The notes beneath the pieces were generated by a model. It ran no database searches. It was not told where the DNA came from and worked only from the letters and a program-made list of their open reading frames with translations. Made by a program: the position numbers and the translations under genes. This document shows, piece after piece, positions 1 through 4,939 of a stretch of 6,287 bases of DNA. Numbering within the stretch: position 1 is the stretch's first letter; the number at the start of each line of letters is the position of its first letter. Source of the DNA: an uncultured Eubacterium sp. (GTDB taxonomy: Bacteria; Bacillota; Clostridia; Lachnospirales; Lachnospiraceae); the NCBI GenBank assembly GCA_910584595.1, contig CAJUBQ010000162.1:1-6287 (forward strand). The letters run 5' to 3'.

Positions 1-197
1 AGACGGGGCAGATTTTCTCTCCCTGCGTCCGCGTAGCCAGAATGCAACACTTTTTGTAAATTGTTGCATTTCCGCTTAAGTTCGCACCTATGGGGCAGCT
101 CCTCACCATCCGGCGTCTGGTAATCCGGAAAAAGCGCCACTTTGTCTAAACCTGTTGCTTTGTTACTTGTCCACTCCCGTGAATCGTAACAGCACAT
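1..197 (-). CDS. Partial unidentified ORF, N-terminal 65 residues, continues past the left edge
   Basis: This frame stays open from an ATG at 195-197 to the window edge without a stop. Its ATG shares one base with the TGA of the upstream acetyltransferase gene (TGATG), an arrangement typical of translational coupling. The visible product begins MCCYDSREW, is hydrophilic, has Cys at residues 2, 3, 38 and 44, and shows no signal peptide or membrane segment. I recognise no domain. The Shine-Dalgarno is poor: only a GGA three bases before the ATG, so translation would rely on ribosomes ending the upstream gene. The next minus-strand frame is also open from about 147 to the edge, so frame choice is not secure. 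A perfect 9-base inverted repeat (41-49 and 62-70) lies within it. It may be a real coupled gene or non-coding sequence with a chance open frame. Confidence 0.4.
   Translation of the reverse strand, partial: MCCYDSREWTSNKATGLDKVALFPDYQTPDGEELPHRCELKRKCNNLQKVLHSGYADAGRENLPR
41..70. repeat. Perfect 9-bp inverted repeat with 12-base spacer
   Basis: AATGCAACA at 41-49 is matched by its exact reverse complement TGTTGCATT at 62-70. As RNA it would form a 9-bp stem with a 12-base loop. Neither side is followed by a T tract, so it does not look like an intrinsic terminator. As DNA, two half-sites 21 bases apart (two helical turns) would suit a dimeric DNA-binding protein, but I recognise no known operator. 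It falls inside the partial frame at the left edge. Confidence 0.5.
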
Positions 198-1111
198 CAG
201 TCCAGTGACAAATTCAAATAGCCATTCATCGGCCGCAACCCGTAACTCATCCCAACCAGTCTGGTTGCACTGTCTGCGGCTGCGGACGAAACTATCTGCC
301 TGTTTGCACTGTCTGCGACTGCACACGATACTACCAGCCTGTTATATTGTGCCGTTAATCCCGGCGCAAGAACCTGCAGCCATTCCTTTTCAGATAATGT
401 AGTCTCTGTTACGATCACGTCCTGGTTTTCCACAAAATACAAAATAACCTCTTCTCTGCCGGATGCATGCAATACATATGCTCCGCCCCCACTGTTGCTA
501 TGCTGACGGATTGCGAATGCCACATGCTGCTGCGGCCAGCTGACATAACCATGTTTTTGAAAACGTGCATCCCGTATGCTGCAGTACTGCTCTGCTTTTG
601 CCGGCGTCCATTTCCATTCCTCTGCCTGGGCAGCTCTGATATCATACTGTGGAATTGTCCGAATTTCTTTTTTCAGATAAAAATCAGAAAGAAATCCAAG
701 AGGCTCGTAAAATCCTCCGATAAGCCCTTCTTCTGCAGGCTCGGCGATCAGCGGCGCATGGTATAATTCATGCGCCCTGCGCAACAATCCGGCTGCGACG
801 CCCCTTCCGCGAAACTGCGGCCAGACAGCCAGTGCATAGACATAACGCACCGGCTGCCATTTTCCGCCTGTACCCGGCTGTTCCAGCCAAATATTTCCGG
901 GCAGAAAAAAGGATGCCCCCATAAGCACCCCATTTTCTTCTGCCACAAGTACCTGTTCGTCTGCGTACATCGCGTCAAAAAAATCGCTGATATATGCATC
1001 CTCATCCGCAAAGCACTCTTTCCAAAGCTTTTTCAGCTGCGGAATTTTCAACTGACTCCCATACCGGATCTCAAAGGAATCTTTGCCCGAAATTTTTCTA
1101 CAGGAAATCAT
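197..1111 (-). CDS. GNAT family N-acetyltransferase, two-domain type (304 aa)
   Basis: Predicted cytoplasmic acetyl-CoA-dependent acyltransferase; the substrate is unknown. Residues about 15-150 carry the GNAT fold: a start-like segment EIRYGSQLKIPQLKKLWKE, a middle part with FADEDAY, and the acetyl-CoA loop PQFRGRGVAAGLL (98-110), which fits the Q/RxxGxG/A signature. GGFYEPLGF (132-140) is the usual late GNAT segment. Residues 150-304 form a C-terminal extension as in the roughly 300-residue GNAT proteins common in Clostridia, ending GYLNLSLD. Its ATG overlaps the upstream gene's TGA as ATGA, with GAGG eight bases before it, so the two genes are probably coupled. Two features are odd. The first 13 residues derive from a 39-base duplication of the junction, and residues about 261-286 contain a 13-residue tandem repeat. 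The family call is solid; the function is not. Confidence 0.85.
   Translation of the reverse strand: MISCRKISGKDSFEIRYGSQLKIPQLKKLWKECFADEDAYISDFFDAMYADEQVLVAEENGVLMGASFFLPGNIWLEQPGTGGKWQPVRYVYALAVWPQFRGRGVAAGLLRRAHELYHAPLIAEPAEEGLIGGFYEPLGFLSDFYLKKEIRTIPQYDIRAAQAEEWKWTPAKAEQYCSIRDARFQKHGYVSWPQQHVAFAIRQHSNSGGGAYVLHASGREEVILYFVENQDVIVTETTLSEKEWLQVLAPGLTAQYNRLVVSCAVADSANRQIVSSAAADSATRLVGMSYGLRPMNGYLNLSLD
256..333. repeat. 39-bp in-frame tandem duplication in the GNAT gene
   Basis: Copies at 256-294 and 295-333 match at 31 of 39 positions by hand alignment. They share the core TTGCACTGTCTGCG. A decayed start of a third copy (about 334-343) follows on the plus strand. In the protein this gives VSCAVADSANRQI followed by VSSAAADSATRLV, a clean 13-residue repeat, so the reading frame is kept. 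The repeat lies in the C-terminal extension, away from the acetyl-CoA loop. Confidence 0.85.
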
Positions 1112-1145
1112 AAAGGAAACCTCGCTTGAAATTTTTCTACAAGAA
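1068..1145. repeat. 39-bp tandem duplication spanning the DUF2156/GNAT junction
   Basis: Copies at 1107-1145 and 1068-1106 match at 31 of 39 positions, including a 13-base identical block (minus strand GTAGAAAAATTTC). The right-hand copy encodes the last residues of the DUF2156 protein, its TGA, and the GNAT ribosome site and ATG. The left-hand copy has lost the stop, the GAGG (now AAAG) and the ATG (now GAG), and is read as GNAT residues 2-14. Read in the DUF2156 frame, the two copies give VEKFQARFPL and VEKFRAKIPL, which confirms the homology. Confidence 0.88.
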
Positions 1146-1998
1146 GCTGCGGCTGATAAGACAATTTTGCTTTGCGCAGTCCCTCGTCGCCTGTATCTTC
1201 TTCACGGTTTACGTAGGCATAGTCCTGACAATGATGCAGCACAAACTGCTGGTTAATCATCGGATAAGCGCCTTGCACACTGGCAAGCGCTTTTTCAATA
1301 TGCACGACATACGTGTCAGAATTTAATGGCTCTCCAATAGAAAATGCCACCAGTCTGCCTCCTTTGTATAACATCCCGCCATCCAACACCAAATCTGCAA
1401 GGTTGCGCAGTGCAATACGGTTAATATGCAGTTCATTTTCCATTTCTTCATTCCAGTTCTCTGACTCAGCTTCTTTCCAGATGTCCAAAAGGCGCATACA
1501 TTCCCCTGCATCTTCCGGCATCATATCACGATACATCCAGTTATTATCATCTTTAAAGCGGGCAATGTGGTTACGCTTGCCATGCAGCTTTCTGCCTGAC
1601 AGTGTAGATAATTTTTCCGTAGTGTATACATAGTCATAATCATCCCGATTTGTTTCCACTGTAAACCGGTTCGGATAATTTTGCTCCAGCCATACTAAAT
1701 CACTCTGCACCAGCGTCCCAAGTACAAGCTCCTGATGATTCACCTGCTCCACAGCCAGTAATGCGTCTAATGCGCCTTTCCGGTTTCCGGCGCCGATCGG
1801 GATCGTGTAACAATAACGATCTTCATCCTGAAACTGAAAAATCAGACATCCTTGTTCTTTTGCCATCTTTACGCCGTAAATATCGCTCCACAAAAAATTA
1901 TTTGCAAACGAATACTCACAAGCCTGCCTGTCGTCCTCCAGCAGCCGGAGCGTCACCCACTCACGGTCGCTAAGCGACAGGCTCTTAAATTCTATCAT
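1108..1998 (-). CDS. DUF2156 family protein, LPG synthetase C-terminal-like, soluble (296 aa)
   Basis: This matches the DUF2156 family, whose tandem GNAT-like fold is also the cytoplasmic catalytic domain of MprF, the enzyme that moves amino acids from aminoacyl-tRNA to phosphatidylglycerol. Characteristic segments are YVYTTEKLSTLSGRKLHGKR with NHIARF (about 124-148), GRLVAFSIGEPLNSDTYVVH (214-233), the stretch from IEKA to INQQF (234-252), and YVNREEDTGDEGLRKAKLSY (262-281). There are no membrane helices, so unlike MprF it is a stand-alone cytosolic protein; its donor and acceptor are unknown. The start is supported by GGGAG seven bases upstream of ATG. It follows ilvN after 88 bases and overlaps the GNAT gene by four bases, so these two probably work or are at least made together. 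Its last ten residues lie in a duplicated 39-base segment. The family call is good; the activity is inferred only. Confidence 0.87.
   Translation of the reverse strand: MIEFKSLSLSDREWVTLRLLEDDRQACEYSFANNFLWSDIYGVKMAKEQGCLIFQFQDEDRYCYTIPIGAGNRKGALDALLAVEQVNHQELVLGTLVQSDLVWLEQNYPNRFTVETNRDDYDYVYTTEKLSTLSGRKLHGKRNHIARFKDDNNWMYRDMMPEDAGECMRLLDIWKEAESENWNEEMENELHINRIALRNLADLVLDGGMLYKGGRLVAFSIGEPLNSDTYVVHIEKALASVQGAYPMINQQFVLHHCQDYAYVNREEDTGDEGLRKAKLSYQPQLLVEKFQARFPL
1120..1123 (-). promoter_or_regulatory. Ribosome binding site for the GNAT start
   Basis: GAGG on the minus strand lies eight bases before the ATG at 1109-1111 and inside the end of the DUF2156 gene. The equivalent bases in the second repeat copy have changed to AAAG, which supports use of this start and not one 39 bases further in. 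Confidence 0.6.
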
Positions 1999-2086
1999 AA
2001 AAAATCTCCCTTAACCGCACCATTTTTCACTTATTTGCATACTATTTATTTACATCCAAACAGCGATCGATATACATTTTCCATTT
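1999..2086. other. 88-bp gap between ilvN and DUF2156, no clear terminator
   Basis: This is the longest non-coding stretch between ilvN and the downstream genes. It is AT-rich, with short imprecise repeats (TTATTTGCAT at 2031-2040 and TTATTTACAT at 2046-2055) and a CGATCG palindrome at 2065-2070. I see no GC-rich hairpin followed by T residues, and no convincing -35/-10 pair in the minus direction. It could hold a weak internal promoter, but the sequence does not show one clearly. GGGAG at 2006-2010 is the DUF2156 ribosome site. Confidence 0.5.
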
Positions 2087-2584
2087 TTACCTGCATGACG
2101 TACTGATTGCTTCAATAGCGACAGCTCCGCCCCGCACAATTTCAATATTGCGGAATTTTGTATGCAGCAGCTCAATGAGCTCGTTATTTCTGCGCTCCGT
2201 CAGCTTACATTCCAGCATCACGCTGTCTTCGCCAATATCCGCGACTTCTACGCTAAACACCTGCGCAATCCGAAATACTTCATCAATCTGGCTGGAGCTT
2301 AAGTCTTTTACTTTCGCAAACAAAATCTCTTTCATATGAATCGGTACATTCGTCAGATCTATGACTTTAATCACCTCTACCATACGGTTTAACTGCTTTT
2401 TAATCTGTTCAAACGTAATATCGTCGCTCGTCACGCAAATCGTCATACGGGAAACCGTTGCATCTTCTGTCGTACCTACGGTAAGACTCTGTAAATTATA
2501 CGATTTTCCGGAAAAAAGCCCCGATACTTTCGCCAGCACGCCCACCTGATTCTCCACATACAAAGCGATCCATCTGTTTTTCAT
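2087..2584 (-). CDS. ilvN: Acetolactate synthase small (regulatory) subunit
   Basis: Regulatory subunit of acetohydroxyacid synthase, the first common enzyme of valine, leucine and isoleucine synthesis. It activates the catalytic subunit and carries the valine feedback site. Residues about 4-77 form an ACT domain (ALYVENQVGVLAKVSGLFSG, then NLQSLTVGTTEDATVSRMTI); residues about 85-160 form the C-terminal domain seen in full-length bacterial small subunits. Its 165 residues are the normal length for the IlvH/IlvN group. Asn12, Gly15 and Asn30 align with the residues that hold valine in E. coli IlvH (Asn11, Gly14, Asn29), so feedback inhibition by valine is expected, though not proven. GGGAGGG lies six bases before ATG. 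It starts 15 bases after the ilvB stop, so the two subunits are co-transcribed. The symbol ilvH would be equally acceptable. Confidence 0.96.
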   Translation of the reverse strand: MKNRWIALYVENQVGVLAKVSGLFSGKSYNLQSLTVGTTEDATVSRMTICVTSDDITFEQIKKQLNRMVEVIKVIDLTNVPIHMKEILFAKVKDLSSSQIDEVFRIAQVFSVEVADIGEDSVMLECKLTERRNNELIELLHTKFRNIEIVRGGAVAIEAISTSCR

Positions 2585-2599
2585 CTTTTTCCCTCCCGT

Positions 2600-4321
2600 T
2601 TATTTTAAAATCATTTCACTCATCGGATTCCCGCCTTTTACCATCGGCAGTACCAATTCATCTGTAGCGATCATAAATTCAATTAGCGTCGATACATTTT
2701 CTTCGCGTTTTGCCTGTGCAAACGCATCCTGTATCTGCGATTCTTCTGTCACACGAATGCCCTGTGCCCCATAGCATTGTGCAAATTTTACAAAATCCGG
2801 CACATATGGCGGACATGCTTCGTTGGGCCCTTTGCATGTATCCGGACAGCCTTTGCGCCTGCGCAGGCATGTAGCAGCATAGCGTTTTCCGTAAAACAAC
2901 TGCTGCATCTGGCGAACCATGCCAAGATAATAATTATTGAGCAGGCAAATCGTAACCGGCGCATTTTGCGTCATCGCCGTCGCCATTTCCTGCATATTCA
3001 TCTGAAAGCCGCCGTCGCCTGTAATACAGATTACATTTTGGTACGGTTTCGCAATCTTTGCACCGATTGCTGCAGGGAGTCCAAATCCCATCGATCCAAG
3101 GCCACCGGAAGTAATCAGTTTTTTTCTGCCGCCGATCTCTAAATACTGTGTCGCCCACATCTGATGCTGTCCAACATCTGTAACGATGATCGCGTCTTTA
3201 TAGTTTTTATTAATCGCTTCCATAATCATCTGTGGAGTCATGCCGCGGTCTCTTCGCATTTCCAGAGGGTTTTCCATATCCCAGCTTTTGATTTTTTCCA
3301 CCCATTTTTCCGTATCCTGTTTTTCCGCCCACTCACACAGCTTTTCCAACGCCAGCTTTGCATCTGCAACAATCGGTACATCTACAACAACATTTCTGGA
3401 AATGGAAGCCGTATCGATATCAATATGGATAATTTTTGCATGAGGCGCAAATTCATTAAGATCGCCTGTAATTCTATCATTAAACCGGGTACCGATCGAA
3501 AATAACACATCGCATTTACTGACTGCAATATTACAGGAATATTTTCCATGCATACCGGAATTACCCAAATACAGCGGATGGTTGGACGGCATGGCGCCTT
3601 TTCCCATAACAGTTGTCACAACCGGAATCTGCGTACGCTCCGCAAATTTTTGCAGCTGCTCATTGGCACAGCTGATAGAAATGCCGCCTCCTGCCAATAT
3701 GAGCGGCCGTTTTGCTGACTTTAACAGTCGATACGCTTTTTTCAGCTGGCCAATATGCACGCTTTCGTTTGGTTTATAACCGCGGATATGCACCTCGGCG
3801 GGATATTCGCTGTCGCCGGACTGTACCTGGATATCTTTTGGAATGTCCACAAGCACCGGCCCTGGTTTTCCGGTTCTTGCGATATGGAACGCCATTTTCA
3901 AAATCTTGCCCAAATCTTTACGATCCCGCACAGTTACACCGTATTTTGTCACAGACTGCGTCATTCCAACGATGTCGACTTCCTGAAACGCATCGTTTCC
4001 AATCAGTCCCAACGGCACTTGTCCGGTAATGCACACAAGCGGAATGCTGTCATAATGCGCATCCGCCAGTCCCGTAATTATATTCGTAGCTCCCGGGCCA
4101 CTGGTAACGAGACAGACGCCGACTTTTCCAGATGCCTTTGCATACCCTTCCGCTTCGAAAATTAATCCCTGTTCATGTCTTGGCAGGACGACCTGGATAT
4201 CCTCCTGTTTATATAATTCATCAAAGATATCCGTAACCATACCGCCCGGATATCCAAATATCGTATCCACGCCTTCTTCCCGAAGCGCTTTCACAAATAA
4301 TTTTCTTCCTGTTATATCCAT
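2600..4321 (-). CDS. ilvB: Acetolactate synthase large (catalytic) subunit
   Basis: Thiamine-diphosphate enzyme that condenses pyruvate with pyruvate or 2-ketobutyrate to make acetohydroxy acids. Its 573 residues are a usual length. The N-terminal domain has GYPGG (23-27), catalytic Glu50 in RHEQG, TSGPGATN (73-80) and GNDAFQE (108-114). The central FAD-type domain covers about 190-345 (LAGGG 209-213, GTRFNDR 277-283). The C-terminal thiamine-diphosphate motif runs from GDG at 435-437 to NN at 462-463. Two features stand out. Residue 472, normally Trp in GMVRQWQ, is Met (codon 2906-2908). Residues 485-503 form an insertion with four Cys (485, 492, 496, 503). The start has AAAGGGGAGG four bases upstream. 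The gene follows folA by only 16 bases, with no room for a T-box or attenuator directly upstream, so any branched-chain amino acid control must lie elsewhere. The identity is secure. Confidence 0.97.
   Translation of the reverse strand: MDITGRKLFVKALREEGVDTIFGYPGGMVTDIFDELYKQEDIQVVLPRHEQGLIFEAEGYAKASGKVGVCLVTSGPGATNIITGLADAHYDSIPLVCITGQVPLGLIGNDAFQEVDIVGMTQSVTKYGVTVRDRKDLGKILKMAFHIARTGKPGPVLVDIPKDIQVQSGDSEYPAEVHIRGYKPNESVHIGQLKKAYRLLKSAKRPLILAGGGISISCANEQLQKFAERTQIPVVTTVMGKGAMPSNHPLYLGNSGMHGKYSCNIAVSKCDVLFSIGTRFNDRITGDLNEFAPHAKIIHIDIDTASISRNVVVDVPIVADAKLALEKLCEWAEKQDTEKWVEKIKSWDMENPLEMRRDRGMTPQMIMEAINKNYKDAIIVTDVGQHQMWATQYLEIGGRKKLITSGGLGSMGFGLPAAIGAKIAKPYQNVICITGDGGFQMNMQEMATAMTQNAPVTICLLNNYYLGMVRQMQQLFYGKRYAATCLRRRKGCPDTCKGPNEACPPYVPDFVKFAQCYGAQGIRVTEESQIQDAFAQAKREENVSTLIEFMIATDELVLPMVKGGNPMSEMILK
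2813..2869 (-). other. Cys-rich insertion in IlvB (C-x6-C-x3-C-x6-C)
   Basis: IlvB residues 485-503 lie between the thiamine-diphosphate domain segment LFYGKRY and the conserved YVPDF. Residues 485-505 read as two 11-residue units, CLRRRKGCPDT and CKGPNEACPPY, each with the pattern C-x6-C-P. The matching DNA units (33-base period, about 2809-2840 and 2842-2873) agree at about 18 of 32 positions, mainly at their ends. Four cysteines in this symmetrical spacing could bind a metal or form disulfides. From memory, similar Cys-rich insertions occur in other Clostridia; I could not verify this. Confidence 0.65.
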
Positions 4322-4337
4322 GGTTCCTCCCCTTTGC

Positions 4338-4823
4338 TTATTTTTTTATATACTTGCGAAAATAATAAATAATATCAAAGTACGTCTGTTCTTCACTTTC
4401 CGCTGCCAGCTCCCAATCCTGCATAATATCCAGATTTGGAGCATACGCATCTGCGCTGTATGCAAACTCTATCTTCGTCACATATGCTGTGCTGCATTCG
4501 TCTATTAACTGACGATAGATGCTCTCACCCCCTATGACATAAATATCATCTGTATGGTACCGTTCCAATTGCTGATACAGCTCGTCTAAGGAATGAACGA
4601 CGACAGCATTGCCGGCCTTATAATGTCTGTCATGTGTCAGCACAACATTCACCCGATTTTCTAAAATACCGTTTGGCAGGCTTTCCCTTGTCTTTCTCCC
4701 CATAACAACTACTTTTCCCTGCGTCATCTCGCGAAAAAAGCGCATGTCGTCGGGGATACGCACTAACAGCTGGTTATTGCTGCCAATTGCCCAGTTTTCA
4801 TCTGCAGAAACAATTAAATTCAC
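4338..4823 (-). CDS. folA: Dihydrofolate reductase
   Basis: Reduces dihydrofolate to tetrahydrofolate with NADPH in the cytosol, supplying cofactor for purine, thymidylate and methionine synthesis. Its 161 residues are the normal chromosomal DHFR length. Visible motifs are WAIG (11-14), the catalytic acid Asp26 in IPDDMRFF (23-30), VVVMGRKTRESLP (38-50) with the NADPH-binding GRKT, VVLTHD (60-65), and the glycine pair in YVIGGESIYRQLI (95-107). The usual LPW before the catalytic acid reads LLV, so the Trp equivalent to E. coli Trp22 is Val21; I recall this form from other clostridial DHFRs and think the enzyme is still active. The start is GTG at 4821-4823, supported by AGGAAAGGGG six bases upstream and by the canonical N-terminus MNLIVSADENWAIG. 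It lies 16 bases before ilvB and 111 bases after purD. Confidence 0.95.
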   Translation of the reverse strand: MNLIVSADENWAIGSNNQLLVRIPDDMRFFREMTQGKVVVMGRKTRESLPNGILENRVNVVLTHDRHYKAGNAVVVHSLDELYQQLERYHTDDIYVIGGESIYRQLIDECSTAYVTKIEFAYSADAYAPNLDIMQDWELAAESEEQTYFDIIYYFRKYIKK

Positions 4824-4829
4824 AAAAAT

Positions 4830-4839
4830 CCCCTTTCCT
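4830..4839 (-). promoter_or_regulatory. Ribosome binding site for the GTG start of folA
   Basis: AGGAAAGGGG on the minus strand ends six bases before the GTG at 4821-4823. It decides the non-ATG start, because no in-frame ATG lies closer to the conserved N-terminus. It begins directly after the tandem repeat array. Confidence 0.6.
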
Positions 4840-4844
4840 GCTCA

Positions 4845-4939
4845 CTGCAGCTTTTTCTATGCGCGGCTTTTTCTGTCTGCAGCTTTTCTATACGCGGCTT
4901 CTTCTGTCTGCAGCTTTTCTATGCGCGGCTTTTTCTATG
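4845..4939 (-). repeat. Nested tandem repeat array in the purD-folA gap
   Basis: The stretch is made of three units of 32, 31 and 31 bases, each starting CTGCAG on the plus strand (4845, 4877, 4908). On the minus strand each unit splits into two related half-units, giving six in a row: CATAGAAAAAGCCGCG, CATAGAAAAGCTGCAG, ACAGAAGAAGCCGCG, TATAGAAAAGCTGCAG, ACAGAAAAAGCCGCG and CATAGAAAAAGCTGCAG. The first half-unit supplies the purD stop codon TAG (4935-4937). The array ends five bases before the folA ribosome site, so it occupies nearly the whole gap and would be transcribed in a purD-folA message. No spacers are present and no strong hairpin or T tract was seen. Confidence 0.92.

Noticed and set aside
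41..70. Intrinsic terminator after the GNAT gene
   Set aside because: The 9-bp stem is AT-rich and neither side is followed by a T tract.
770..1129. 119-residue plus-strand ORF opposite the GNAT gene
   Set aside because: It is antisense to the conserved acetyltransferase coding region, with no domain or convincing ribosome site.
2020..2089. Near-repeats of CCATTTTT and TTATTT in the ilvN-DUF2156 gap as a regulatory array
   Set aside because: They are short, imperfect and expected by chance in such AT-rich sequence.
3712..4165. Plus-strand ORFs of 105 and 136 residues opposite ilvB
   Set aside because: They overlap each other and the conserved catalytic domain of ilvB; their composition follows from the codons of the opposite strand.
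4845..4939. Possible CRISPR array from regularly spaced repeats
   Set aside because: Units are directly adjacent, with no unique spacers, and there are no cas genes; it is a tandem repeat.
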